A DNA stretch of 64,000 nucleotides. It comes from Halicephalobus mephisto. Lineage: Eukaryota > Nematoda > Chromadorea > Rhabditida > Panagrolaimidae. The stretch covers positions 62,001-126,000 of the forward strand of contig SWDT01000005.1 of the NCBI GenBank assembly GCA_009193035.1, given 5' to 3'. The notes beneath the pieces were generated by a model. That model did not search any database, was not told where the DNA came from, and worked only from the letters and a program-made list of their open reading frames with translations. The position numbers and the translations under genes were made by a program. This document shows positions 43,376 through 55,864 of this stretch, piece after piece. The number at the start of each line of letters is the position of its first letter. The stretch's first letter is position 1.

Positions 43376-45567
43376 TTACTTGTTAAAGATGTTCTGAGAA
43401 AACATCCCGTACTTAGGTATGGCATAAACAAGATTAATTTGTGCGGTTTAACAAAATTGTATTACTTTTAATTTGTTATGAAGACAAAAATGATCAAAAA
43501 ATTATTTTCTACATATTTAGAGAATAAATAAGGCTTTAGTTCTGGGACGAGAATTTAAAAATTATTTTTTATCTATTTTTATAAAAAATTTCGAAATTAT
43601 AAAAATTATTTTATTTATATTTTAAAAAATTTCTTTATGTATTTTAATAAAAAATAAATTTTCAGTCCTGAAACGAAAATAATTGAATTTAAAAAATAAT
43701 TTTAATTTTTCTTTTTATTTATAAAATTACTTTTTTATGTATTTTAATAAAAAAATAAATTTTCGGTCCTGGAACGAAATTTTTCGAAATAATTTTAATT
43801 TTATTTTTTATTTTAAAAATTACTTTTTTATCTATTTTATTAATAAACATAATTTTTGGTCCTGGAACGAAATTTTTCGAAATAATTTTAATTTTACTTT
43901 TTATTTATAAAATTATTTTTTTATTTATTTTAATAAAAAATTAATTTTTGGTCCTGGAATGAAACTTTTTGAAATAATTTTAATTTTTCTTTTTATTTTA
44001 AAAATTACTTTTTTATCTATTTTATTAATAAACATAATTTTTGGTCTTGAAGACTTTCGAGTTTCATTAAACTAGTTTTATTTTTAGTTAAAAGTCTTTT
44101 TTTCCAATTTTGGAAGATAAACAGGATTTTGGTCCTGAAACGAAGACTTGCGGATTAATCCAAATGTCACTCAGTTTTATGTATAATCTAATAAGATTTT
44201 ATTTTTGAAAGATAAATATAATTTTTATCTCGACAGTAAAATTGCAAACTTAATCAAGTGGTGCTTAATTTTACTTTAGAAGTAAAAAAATTGTTTTTTT
44301 ATATATGAATCTAACAAACATGACCTTTATCTTGGCACGAAAACTTAAACAACATTTTTCACTGTTTTCATTTTTATTTACTTTAAAAAATTATTTTTTA
44401 TTTACTTTGAAAAATTATTTTTTATTTACTTTAAAAAATTATTTTTTATTTAAAAAACGTAATTTTTGTTTAATCACGAAAGTTTTAAAAACGACTAAAA
44501 TGTTGTTTATTTTTGTTTATGAAAAAATTAAATTCTTTTAAAAAATATTTTTAAATTTTTTTCAAAAGAAAGATAATTTTTAATAAAAAAATAATTTTCC
44601 TATTTAATGAAAAAATTTTATAATTTAAAAAAGATGAATTTTAATAAAAAAAAACAATTTTATAACTTGAAAAATTTTTATTGAATTTAAATGAATATGA
44701 TTTTTAATAAAAAATTAATTTTATAATTTAATAAAAAAATTTTATAATTTAAAAAAAGATAAATTTTAATAAAAAAAAATTAATTTTGTAATTTAAAAAA
44801 TTTTTATTGAATTTAAATGAAGATAATTTTTAATAAAAAAAAATTAATTTTGTAATTTAAAAATAAATGATTTTTAATAAAAAAAATTAATTTTGTAATT
44901 TAAAGAAATTTTTATTGAATTTAAATGAAGATGATTTTTAATAAAAAATTAATTTTGTAATTTAAAAATAAATGATTTTTAATAAAAAAATTAATTTTGT
45001 AATTTAAAGAAATTTTAATTCAGAAAATTACGATTTGTCTTAGCACGAAAACTTGCAGACTTGGCCGAATGTTGTTTAATTTAATTTTTTGGACAAATTT
45101 GTGGTTTCTCCTCAATTGGACTGATTTCCGAGTGAAATTATGATTGACTCACTTTATTTAAAAAAGCTTATTGTATTTCCCCATTTCACGGTTGCAAAAG
45201 ACCAAAGAAACATTTTTTTAAATTGAAAACTAAATTTAACTTTTTTCATTTCTAACAGAATACAATAATGAAATTAATTCAAGCAGAATTTTACCGTTTC
45301 CAGTCGTAATTTTTAATTTTTTCTGCAACTCTAAAAATCTGGATTTTAAAAAGGTTAAAAATAAAAATTTTAATTATTTACAGTACATTTTTAAAAATTT
45401 TTAATTTCTAAGAAATTGCAAAAAATGTCTGAGGAAAATTCAAAAATCATTTTTTTCAAAAATTTTTCTAAAAAAAGTAAAAATACTTTAAAATTGGATT
45501 TTTAATAATGGAAATTTGCGGATTCAGAAGATGATTCTGGAGACTTCTAGAATCTCTGAAATTTATA
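43376..45567. repeat. Degenerate tandem arrays
   Basis: 43660-44050: ~93-bp units with TTTTTGGTCCTGGAACGAAA. 44370-44450: three copies of a 27-bp unit (TTTACTTTGAAAAATTATTTTTTA). 44540-45010: ~60-bp units with TTTTTAATAAAAAATTAATTTTGTAA. 45050-45560: ordinary AT-rich DNA with no ORF. Confidence 0.5.
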
Positions 45568-46105
45568 AAATTAGATGTAAATTTTTAAAACAAGGGAGAA
45601 TTGAGAAGTCTCCAGAAGCCAGGACAGAATTCTGAAGTGTTCTAGAATCTCTCAGATTTCACAAAATCCTGTTTCGAAATCACCGAAGCTTCCACGAGGT
45701 TCAGCATTTCCGATTCTAATTTTAAGGTTTTGCAGAATCACGGAGGTCCAGAGAAGCCTCCAGAATCCGAAACCCCCGAGCAGCCTAGGGAACCCAACTG
45801 TGTCTAGTCCATGGTGGGTCTCTGAAGCCCAAAACCCAGGACAGACCCTCAGGCAAGGGCTCTTCAGACTTCCTCAGATTCCACGGGTTCGTGTCGAGGC
45901 ACTTTTACAAAAACATTACTTTTATAAATAACAAAATCAAAAATTCAAAAAATAATTTAATTAATTTTGAAAAAATACTTTTTATGTGATTTTAAAAGTA
46001 ACAATTTGACTAAAAAGTTTCCAAAAGTCGTGTCGAGATAATTTTATTAAAAAACTATAATTTTCAAAGTACTTAAATAAAAATAAAATTAAAAATTCTG
46101 AAAAA
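45568..46105. repeat. Left arm of a ~540-bp inverted duplication
   Basis: Reverse complement of 51283-51828 with few differences over most of its length. The GC-richer core (about 45740-45900: ACCCCCGAGCAGCCTAGGGA, GTCCATGGTGGGTCTCTGA) is almost unchanged. No long ORF. Confidence 0.85.
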
Positions 46106-46288
46106 TTAAATTAAATTAATTTTGAAATAATTTTGAAAAAATATTTTTCTGTGATTTTAAAAGTAACAACTCAACTAAAAAGTTTCCAAAAGTCGTGTCG
46201 AGATAATTTTTAAAAATCCCTATTTCCGTTTTCTATAATAGTGTTACTTCCAGTACAAAACTAAATCCTTCTAGAAAATTGCATTAAA

Positions 46289-46582
46289 TTACGGTAGATA
46301 AAAATGAGTCATGTTCGTTTTAAAAAAATTGGTTGAAGCAGAATAAAGGTTTTCAAAGTCCTTATATGGATGTAAATCTTCCATTTTTGGAAAGCAATTA
46401 GTGTTTGACATTTGCAGATTACGGTATATCCGAATTTTTTCCACATCCTCTGTCTGGACTTTTTCCATGTTCAATTCGGCTTCCCGATTCCAATAATCAC
46501 TTAAATACTTTATGCAAAAAAGAAAAATGTGTTCTCGACGGGTCTTAGAACGATAATCCGGGACCACAAATGTTGTTTTCAT
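46289..46582 (-). CDS. Hypothetical 97-residue ORF
   Basis: A single open frame with ATG at 46582 and TAA at 46289. It is the longest non-repetitive ORF in 31-55 kb and has balanced codon composition. The product is hydrophilic, with a YRSKTRREHIFLFCIKYLS start and a TEDVEKIRIYRN middle. There is no signal peptide, membrane segment or domain I recognise. The same frame is open upstream to a TGA at 46635. It sits just inside the left arm of the inverted duplication. It might be the last exon of a decayed gene. Confidence 0.25.
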   Translation of the reverse strand: MKTTFVVPDYRSKTRREHIFLFCIKYLSDYWNREAELNMEKVQTEDVEKIRIYRNLQMSNTNCFPKMEDLHPYKDFENLYSASTNFFKTNMTHFYLP

Positions 46583-46639
46583 GACCTTGGAAAATCTGTT
46601 CTTTGATTTTTTCGAAATCGACAGAGTTGGACATCAGAA

Positions 46640-47400
46640 GTTGGACTTTTCCCTCTAGGACACAATAGTTCAAATTTGAACTTTTCGTGTTAAAACATTA
46701 TTTTCAAAATTTATACTTTTCGTGCTAGGATATAACTTTCGACATTTGCACTTTTCGTTGTGAAACAAAGGTTTCGAAATTAAAAATTTTCGTGCTAAGA
46801 AATACTTCTTCAATTTTTGTCTTTTGCTAGGACAGAAATTTCGAATTTAAAAATTTTCTTCTTAGGACAGAAATTTCGAAATTAAAAGTTTTCGTTTCAA
46901 GACATAACTTTCGAAATTAAAAATTTTCGTGCTAAGAAATAGTTCTTCAAATTTTGTCTTTTCTTGCTAGGACAGAAATTTCGAATTTAAAAATTTTCTT
47001 TTTAGGACAGAAATTTCGAATTTAAAAATTCTCGTTTCAAAACATAACTTTCAAATTTAAACTTTTCTTTTCAAAACATAACTTTTGAATTTAAAAATTT
47101 TCTTTTTAGGACATAACTTTCGAATTTAAAAATTTTCATTTCAAAACATAACTTTCGAAATTAAAAATTTTCGTTCTAAAACACAATACTTGAAATTTAT
47201 ACTTTTCGTGCTAAAATACAACTCTGAAACTGATTCTTCATTCTAAAACATAACTTTCGAAATTTAAGCTTTTTGTGTCAGGATACAATTTTAAAAATTT
47301 TAATTTTCTGTTCTAAAACACAATTTGTGTGTTTGATTTGAAAAATTTAAATAAGATAATTTTTTAAATAAGATAAAATTCATGAATGATGTTTTAAAAC
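46640..47400. repeat. Degenerate ~40-bp tandem repeats (AACATAACTTTCGAAATTAAAAATTTTCG type)
   Basis: About 15-17 units from 46690 to 47330 alternating AGGACAGAAATTTCGAA and AAACATAACTTTCGAA starts. No ORF. Confidence 0.65.
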
Positions 47401-47660
47401 GAAAAATTCAAAATTTGAGTATCAACTTTGATGTCGAACTTTAGTCAACTTTGATTTCGTAGTTAAACTTCAAAGTCAAAGTTAATACTCATGTTTTGAA
47501 GTTTGAATATTAACTTTGACTTTGAAGTTTGACTTTGACTTTGACTGTCAAATTTGATGATTAACTTTGACTATGAAGTTTAACTTTGAATTTTGATGAT
47601 TAACTTTGACTATGAAGTTTAACTTTGAACTTTGATGATTAACTTTGACTACAAAATTTG
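47401..47660. repeat. AACTTTGAC/AAGTTT microsatellite-like array
   Basis: Many copies of TTTGAC and AACTTTGA, including a ~36-bp unit (TTAACTTTGACTATGAAGTT) repeated about four times at 47565-47650 and an inverted stretch near 47450-47500. Confidence 0.65.
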
Positions 47661-47924
47661 ATAAAATGCAACCCTGATCTTTAACTTTATTTTTAATAAT
47701 TAATTTTCATATAATTCTAAAAATGCTTATATCCTCTCAAAACATCCAGATAAGCCGAATAATATGGTAGATTAGAGAAAACTTCCAGAGTACAAAACGC
47801 TTCTGCAACAGATCCATTAATGAAAATTGTCTGAAGAAATTTTACATATCTATAACTTTGATTTAAGACATGGATTAGTCAGATTTATCCCAATGATATC
47901 ATTCTTAGACAAAAAAGATACATT

Positions 47925-48820
47925 AAAACTAGTATAAAGTAGCAGATACATTATATTCAATATACCGGTAGATTAAATGCACTGATGTCAACTTAGTATA
48001 TCGGTACATTGAATACAGTATATCCGATACATCAGAGATGTTTCAATGTATTAGTATATTATATATAATACACCGATGTCAACTTAATATATCGGTACAT
48101 TGAATACAGTATATCCGATACATCAGAGCTGTTTCAATGCATCGATACCTTAAATATAATACATTGATATTATACTGAATGTATCGGTACATTGAATGGA
48201 GTATATCCGATACATCAGAGATGTTTCAATGTATTAGTATATTACATATAATACACCGATGTCAACTTAGTATATCGGTACATTCAATACAGTATATCCG
48301 GTAAATCAGAGCTGTTTCAATGCATCGATACCTTAAATATAATACATTGATATTATACTGAATGTACCGGTACATTCAATACAGTACATCCGATACATCA
48401 GAAATGTTTCAATGTACTAGTATATTACATATAATACACCGATGTCAACTTAGTATATCGGTATATTGAATACAGTATATCCGATAAATCAGAACTGTTT
48501 CAATATATCCATACATTGATATTACACTTAATGTATCGGTATATTGAATAAAATATATCCGATACATCAAAGGTGTTTTAGTATATCAGTAAATTAAATA
48601 CAATGCATTGTTTACTGAATGCATCGATACATTGGATACAATGCACATGTATCAACTTAATATCTGACACATTAGATATAAAATATCCAGTTAATTACAG
48701 CCGTTCTAATGTATCCATGCATTATATACAATGTGTCGATATCATACTTAATACATAAATACAATAAGTATAATTTATCTGATAAAGCAGAGTCATTTTA
48801 GGATATCCATAAATCATATA
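47925..48820. repeat. Satellite array with ~92-bp period
   Basis: ATCGGTACATTGAATACAGT followed by ATCCGATACATCAGAG recurs at about 47998, 48089, 48182, 48274, 48366, 48458 and 48536, that is, every ~92 bp (last interval shorter). Alternate units differ (GATGTTTCAATGTATTAG versus GCTGTTTCAATGCATCG), so a dimer of ~184 bp is the better description. The same unit is found between MITE copies elsewhere. Confidence 0.85.
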
Positions 48821-49064
48821 CAGTAAAACTTGGATATAAGATACCCCCTTTGAATCACCCAAAACGTGTGTTATAAGAAAGGATATACAGTAGAACTTGG
48901 ATATAAGATACCCCCTTAGGACCAGCCAAAGCATATGTTATAACAAAGGATATATCATAGCTGAGGTAAATTTGAAGACGGACTAATCAAACTCACTCAC
49001 TCAGATCGTATTCTATAATCTGAGATATCTTATAGCAGAGGTATCTTATATCCAAGTTCTACTG
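48821..49064. mobile_element. pogo/Tigger-like MITE with duplicated left end
   Basis: CAGTAGAACTTGGATATAAG at 48888 is mirrored by its complement ending at 49064, with TA at 48886-48887 and 49065-49066. CAGTARAAC at the termini with TA target duplication is typical of pogo/Tigger-derived MITEs. A partial second left end (CAGTAAAACTTGGATATAAG at 48821, 67 bp) precedes it, also after TA. No coding capacity. Confidence 0.8.
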
Positions 49065-49069
49065 TACCA

Positions 49070-51282
49070 TGTATCTTTTTTATATTGTCATGTTTTGTCT
49101 CGAATATCATGACCTTTACAGTAATTTTAAAATTCATTTTCAATGGAAATATAATTGAATTAAGTGCTTTGAGTTTTGAAATATGATAAATAACTTTGAA
49201 ATTTCATAAAAACACGCAAATTGAAAAATTCCAAAGTTCACAGTATCTACTGAAAACTTCCGCAGATTCATGTTCGAACAAACAAATTTTGATAGAAATT
49301 TATCTCTTTCATAATACTGTAATTAAAACCTTCCAGAATGACATAATTCCAAAATTTTGAAACTTTGAGTCTTGAATGGAAAAGTTCACAATTTCGTGTT
49401 AGGACAATTTCCAAAAATTTTAAATTAAAAAATTTAACTTTTATAAAAATATAATTAAAAAATTCCAAAATTTCGAAACTTCAGGTCCCGAGTGGAAAAG
49501 TTCACAATTTCGTGTCAGGACAATTTTCAAGAATTTTAAATTAAAAAATTTAACTTTTATAAAAATGTAATTAAAAAACTTTAAAATTTTGAAACTTCAG
49601 GTCCCGAGTGGAAAAGTTCACAATTTCGTGTCAGGACAATTTCCTAAAATTTTTAAATAGTTTTTTTGTAAAAACATAATTGGAATATTTTATGTAAAAT
49701 AAAATTTTCAAACCCCGAATTGAAAATTTCACAATTTTGTGTCGAGACAATTTTTACGAAATTTTGGACTAAAAAAAACTTGATTTTTAAAATAGTAAGA
49801 CTGGGAATTTTCCGGGATGACGTCACACATAATTCCATAGTTTCTAGTCTCGACTAGAAAGTTCTGGGAATTTCCTTTGAGACATTTTGGAATTTTGAAA
49901 TAATTTTTGTTTTTTGTAATGTGAAAATTCGAAATTTCCAGAATGACGCAAAATACGTAATTCCTTAATTTCCGGTCCAATGGGAAAAATTAAAAATTAT
50001 TATTTATTTTTTTTCGAAATTTTATAATTAAAATTTTCATTAATTACAGTAATGCAATTGGGAATTTGTAAAATTTCTTATTTACTTTGTAATTATTAAT
50101 CTCGAGTGAAAAAATTAAAATTTTTTAAAAATAATTTTTGAAAAATTTTTAAATAAAAAAATTTTGTTTTTTTTAATAAAAATAGAAATTTTGAAATTTC
50201 AGATCTCAACTGGAAAGTTTTCAAAATTCATTTCGAGACAATTTTTGAAAAATTTTTTAAATAATATAATTTTAGTTTTTTACATTATAAAAAAACAAAA
50301 TTCCACATTTTTAGGTCTTAACTGGAAAATTATAAATTCCTTTTCAGACAATTTCTATATTTCTAAGCAAAAATTTTTTAAATAATATAATTTTAGTTTT
50401 TTGTGAAAAATTATATAAATTTTTTTCGAGATAATTTCTGTAATTTTTTAGGCAAAAATTTTTTAAATAATATAGTTTTAGTTTTTTGTAGAAAATTATA
50501 TATTTTAACTTTTAGGTGAAAAATTATATAAATTCTTTTCGAGACAATTTCTGCAATTTTTTTAATAATAATTTTAGTTTTTTGTGAAAAATTATATATT
50601 TTAACTTTTAAATGGAAAATTATATAAATTCCTTTCGAGACAATTTCTGCAATTTTTTTAATAATAATTTTAGTTTTTTGTGAAAAATTATATATTTTAA
50701 CTTTTAAGTGGAAAATTATATAAATTCTTTTCGAGACTATTTCTGCAGTTTTTTAAATAATAATTTCAATTTTTTGTGGAAAATTATATATTTTAACTTT
50801 TAACTGAAAAATTATATAAATTCCTTTTGAGACAATTTCTGCAAATTTCTTTTACAAAATCCCACTTTTTTGTATTGTGTAGTAATTTCCAATCTAATGA
50901 TAGATCTATTTTTAAAAAAAAGGAGTTTCGGAATTTTTAATAAATTTTAATTAACGCACCTCCACTTCGTCCCTAGCTTTCCCCAGGATTAATTTTATGA
51001 TTTATTAATGCTATGAGTGCAAATGCAGATTAAGACGCCCTGGGAGAGTTTCCAAACATATTCAATGGGGGAGAGATAATCCGGACCGTAATTCTCGGTT
51101 TTGTTGTGATTCCTCATGCTTAATCCGGAAGAACAAAAAAAGATATGATTCATCCAGGTTTAAAATAATCTCAGATTTTAAAAATTTCGCATTTCTGGAC
51201 GATGAATGAACATTATTTTTTAAATTAAATAAATATAAAAAGTTAAAACTATTTTTATTCGATTATTTCAACTTTTTTGGAA
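49070..51282. repeat. Degenerate tandem arrays and one balanced island
   Basis: 49360-49660: three ~122-bp units with GTCCCGAGTGGAAAAGTTCACA and TTTCGTGTCAGGACAATTT. 50200-50860: about six ~95-bp units with CCTTTCGAGACAATTTCTG. 50940-51140 has balanced composition (CGCACCTCCACTTCGTCC, ACGCCCTGGGAGAG) but no ORF. Nothing else seen. Confidence 0.5.
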
Positions 51283-51828
51283 TTTTTAATTTTATTTTTG
51301 TTTAAGTACTTTGAAAATTATAGTTTTTTAATAAAATTATCTCGACACGACTTTTGGAGATTTTTTAATTGAGTTGTTACTTCCAAAATCACAAAAAAAA
51401 TATTTTTTCAAAATTACTTCAAAATTAATTAAATTTTATTTTTTCGAATTTTTGATTTTGTTATTTATAAAAGTAATGTTTTTGTAAAAGTGCCTCGACA
51501 CGAACCCGTGGAATCTGAGGAAGTCTGAAGAGCCCTTGCCTGAGGGTCTGTCCCGGGTGTTGGGCTTCAGAGACCCACCATGGACTAGACACAGTTGGGT
51601 TCCCTAGGCTGCTCGGGGGTTTCGGATTCTGGAGGTTTCTCTGGACCTCCGTGATTCTGCAAAGCCTTAAAATTAGAATCGGAAATGCTGAACCTCGTGG
51701 AAGCTTCGGTGATTTCGAAACAGGATTTTGTGAAATCTGAGAGATTCTAGAACACTTCAGAATCCTGTCCTGGCTTCTGGAGACTTCTCAATTCTCCCTT
51801 GTTTTAAAAATTTACATCTAATTTTATA
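51283..51828. repeat. Right arm of the ~540-bp inverted duplication
   Basis: Inverse of 45568-46105. Shared landmarks are GCCTCGACACGAACCCGTGG, CCATGGACTAGACACAG, and CTCAATTCTCCCTTGT. The arms stop together at an ATCTAATTTTATAAA word on the outer side. Confidence 0.85.
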
Positions 51829-54084
51829 AAATCCTAAAATTTCTGTGTTTTGGGACCTTCTATAAACCTCCGTAAATTTCTTGAATGTTTGGAAAGCCCC
51901 TCGGGGGTCCTGAAAATTTACAAAAACTTTGACCAAATCCCAATATTTATAAATTTATAAATTTTTGTGCGTCATTTTGAAAATAAATATTTCATAATTT
52001 TTAAATAGTCTATTGAGGAAGTTCCGGGTTAAAGTTTTTGAACGTGCAAAGGTGAAAAATTTTTAAATATTTTAAATTTAAAAAATTTATGAGAAAAACA
52101 CAATACAAATTTGATGTAATTTTTTGGGAGAATTTGTGACGACAAAAATCACAAGTTTTTTTTGGGAAATTTTTTATGATTTATCGTACTTTAGTCTGTG
52201 AACAAATGCACTGTTGTCAATTTCCCAGAAGGCTATAATTTCTATTTTTCGCAATTCCCGATTACGGCTAAAATTAAAAATTTCTAAAATCCAGTGGGAA
52301 CTTCTGGAGGTTTTTTGAATCTTGTAGACGTTTTTGCAGATTTCTAAAATCTTCAAAAATTTTATAAATTATTTATAATTTTTAGAATTTCATAAATTTT
52401 CGAAATTGTTTTAAAATTTTCCAAAATTCAATGAAAAATTGTAAAATTTTTTGAATTTTGTGGAACATTCTCTAAAATTTAAAAATCTTCAAAAATTTTA
52501 TAAATTATTTATTATTTTTCTAATTTCATAAATTTTCGAAATTGTTTTAAAATTTAATGAAAAATTGTAGAAATTTTCGAATTTTGTAGATTTTCTAAAA
52601 TTTAAAAATCTTCAAAAATTTTATAAATTATTTATTATTTTTCTAATTTTATAAATTTCTAAATTTTCCAAAATTCAATGAGAAATTGTAGAATTTTTTC
52701 GAATTTTGTGGAACATTTTCTAAAATTTAAAAATCTTTAAAATTTTTATAAATTATTTATTATTTTTAGAATTTCATAGACTTCTGAATTTCCTCTAAAA
52801 TTTTCTCAAATTCAGTGGGAAATTGTAGAAGTTTCTTGAATTTTGTAGACGTTTTTGCAGGCTTCTAAAATGTTTCAAAATCTCATATTGTTGAATATTT
52901 TTAGAATCTCGTACAGGCTTCTGAAATTCTAAAATTTCCTAAAATCCAATGTGAGATTATGGAGATTATCGGAATTTTATAGAAGATTCTCCAAATTTCC
53001 AAAATCTCATATAAGTTGTTAAATTTTTTCAAAACTATAAATTTTTAAAGTTTTTCTAAAATTTCACAAAAAAATTGTAATTTTTTGAAATTTAATAAAA
53101 ATTTTCAAAATTTTAGAAATATTTTAAAAATTTCGTATGAATTTTTGAAATTTGCTAAAATTAAAAAAAAACTAAAAATTATCTAAATTTTATAAGATTC
53201 TCCAAATTTCTAAAATGTTCGAAAATTTCATAAATTGTTGAATTTTTCTGAATTTCATAAATTTCTAGTTTTTCTAAAATTTCAAAAAAATTGTAATTTT
53301 AAAAAAAATTTTAAAATTTTTAGAATCCTTCGAAATCTTATAAATTTTAAAAGTATTTTTAGAATCTCGTGTGGGCTTCTGAAGTCCTTCTAAGATCTTC
53401 TTCAATCGAGTACGATTTTTTGAAGTTTTCTAAATTTTAAAAAGTTTCAAAATTTCGTAAATTTTTGAATGTTTTCAGTGTCCCATATAGTTTCCTAAGG
53501 TCTTTCATAATTTTGCGAGAATTCACAAATCCGAAATCCGGATTTGGGAAATTTATAGCTCTCTAAAAAAGTCCAAAAATGTGTGCGGAGGAAATTTTAT
53601 AAAAAATTACTTCGAATTTTTGTATTTATAATTTTTCGTATTTTTTGTAGAGCTACAGAATCGAGTAAAAAATTTTTAAATTTTCGAAATTTTTAAAAAA
53701 TTTTTGAAAGCTTTTAAAATTTTTCGAAATTCAGTAAAATTCAGATTTTTTGAGGAAATTTAGAAAATTTTTAAAGTATCTAAAATTTTCTGAAATTTTT
53801 ATTTTTTTCAATTTAGTCAAAGATTTTAGAAATTTTTAAAACATAAAATTTTGAAATTTTCGAGAATTTCAAAAAAAACAGAACTTTTTAGAATTTTATG
53901 TAACTTTCCAGAATCCGCAGAAATTTCTGAAATTTTCTTCATTCCAATGGAGGATGTTGGAATTTTCAATAATTTTATAAGTTTATGAATTTTTCCAGAA
54001 TCCGCAGAACTTTCAAAATTTAAATCCTCAAGTTCGAATTTAAACATGTTCCACAAATTCCAGTCTAGAAAATCCTACACCGTC
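51829..54084. repeat. Degenerate TTCTAAAATTT/TCAAAAATTTTATAAATT arrays
   Basis: 52320-52800: ~110-130-bp units with ATCTTCAAAAATTTTATAAATTATTTATTATTTTT. 52850-53500: more diverged ~100-bp units with TTTAGAATCTCGT. 53560-54060: AT-rich, with an open frame at 54056-53826 (-) that is repeat-derived and not called. Confidence 0.5.
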
Positions 54085-54225
54085 ATTTTAGTACTTTGCC
54101 GAACCGTTTTCAAAGTAAAATAATAATATATGACTAGATTTAATGTACAGTATTTAATTCGTCTCATGTCCGATTGCAGTTTGCGGTATATTTTTCTTTT
54201 TTTTCGATTTTGGGGTTAACGGGGT
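54085..54225. repeat. Empty-site relative of the locus at 36165-36925
   Basis: AGTACTTTGCCGAACCGTTT through ATGACTAG then ATTTAATGTACAGTATTTAA and GTCCGATTGC... matches, in order and without interruption, the two flanks of the composite insertion at 36227-36817. Confidence 0.75.
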
Positions 54226-54238
54226 CCTGTATAACTAG

Positions 54239-54906
54239 ACACAAAAAACATTATTTTTGATCCAGTAAAAAATACAAATTGTCGCTATTACGTTTTAATT
54301 TCTATCACAAATGCCAAATATTCATGAAAAATGTGACTATTGTTATATTTTTTTACATTTCTCAATTGTTACAGGTTCAAAAGTTGCACTTTTTGTGAAC
54401 ATAATACAACTATACATTTAATCTAATGTATCCGATATATCAGAACCGTTTTAGTGCATCCATATATAATATACAATCCACCGATATCAACACACAAAAA
54501 ACATAAATTTTAGTCCAGTAAAAAATACAAACTGTCGCTATTACGTTTTAATTTCTATCACAAATGTCAAATATTCATGAAAAATGTGACTATTGTTATA
54601 TTTTTCACATTTCGCAATTGTTACAGGTTCAAAAGTTGCACTTTTTGTGAACATAATACAACTATACATTTAATCTAATGTATCCGATATATCAGAACCG
54701 TTTTAGTATATCCATGTATAACATACAATCCACTGATATCAACACACAAAAAACATAAATGTTAGTTCAGTGACAAATCCAAATCGTCACTATTACGTCA
54801 CTTTTTCCGTCACGAATACTAAATCTTCACGGAAAATGTGACGATTATCACATTTTTATTACATTTCTCGATTTTTTTCGAACTGAAATTTACACTTTTT
54901 GTGTAC
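54239..54906. mobile_element. Three tandem MITE copies separated by one satellite unit each (~250-bp period)
   Basis: MITE copies at about 54239-54400, 54490-54651 and 54742-54906 in the same orientation. The two spacers are near-identical (ACATAATACAACTATACATT ... ATCCGATATATCAGAACCG). This is an incipient satellite built from MITE plus spacer. Confidence 0.8.
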
Positions 54907-55104
54907 ATGAGTCTTCCTCAAGTCGTCTGACATCTGAAAGAATATCATGTGTTTTTTATTTGTCGTAATTACGTGATTAAATTTACTTTTACAGTATTCC
55001 GAAGTGGTATTTTAATTTTGGTTTTTAGTTATTTTTTGACTTAACCGTTGATATCATAGGTCACACGAAATCCTGGACGGTCTGCTAATCCAGTGGAATT
55101 ACAA

Positions 55105-55142
55105 CTTGACCTTTCGGCGGCTTTTGATACGGTTCCCCTCGG
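55105..55142 (+). pseudogene. Fragment of a LINE reverse transcriptase
   Basis: The plus strand encodes LDLSAAFDTV, the strongly conserved first catalytic-aspartate motif of non-LTR reverse transcriptases. Neither flank gives further RT sequence, so this is a short relic in a ~120-bp balanced island (55030-55150). Confidence 0.5.
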
Positions 55143-55499
55143 GCTAAAAATTACTTTTTTTTCTTTTTGATCCTTCGACCTACGCAAATAAAAAATTACT
55201 GTTTATTCTTATTTATCCGTGAAATTTAATATTTAATTAAACGAAGGCTTTCGAAATTAGTTTTCAAAATTAAAAAAAATAATTTTTTTTCGACAATTGT
55301 TTTAAAAAATTTTCAAAATTAAAAAATTAATTTTTTTTAAAATTTTTAAAACTAAAAGAAAATTTTTAGGATTTTTGGTTTTAGATAATTTTGAATTTTT
55401 GTAAATTTTGTGAAATAATAAAAATTTCGAAAATTTCCATAAAATTTTTGACATTTCTAAAAACTTTTCATAAAATTCTATAAAATTTCAGAATTTTGA

Positions 55500-55864
55500 A
55501 AAATTTTTGAGATCTCTAAAAAGTTTTTTAACATTATCGAAGGTTTCAGAATCCTCAAAAATTCTGAAGATTTCTAAAGTTTTTTAACATTATCAAAGGT
55601 TTCAGAATTTTTGAGATCTCTAAAAAGTTTTTCAACATTATCAGAGATTTCAGAATTTTGCATAAAATTTTTGAGATTTCTAAAGTTTTTTAACATTATC
55701 GAAGGTTTCAGAATCCTCAAAAATTCTGAAGATCTCTAAAAAGTTTTTTAACATTATCTGAGGTTTCAGAATCCTCAAATATTCTGAAGATCTCTAAAAA
55801 GTTTTTTAACATTATCAGAGGTTTCAGAATTTTGCATAAAATTTTTGAGATCTCTAAAAAGTTT
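55500..55864. repeat. Tandem array, ~57/115-bp units (AAAAAGTTTTTTAACATTATC)
   Basis: About six units of GATCTCTAAAAAGTTTTTTAA followed by CATTATCxGAGGTTTCAGAAT. The last unit overlaps the 3' end of the candidate exon at 55865-56059, so the array may have grown from that exon end. 55150-55500 is plain AT-rich. Confidence 0.65.

Noticed and set aside
42881..43386. ORFs of 60-66 codons in both copies of the 205-bp repeat
   Set aside because: Parallel ORFs result from the duplication; frames differ after indels and the translations carry no domain.
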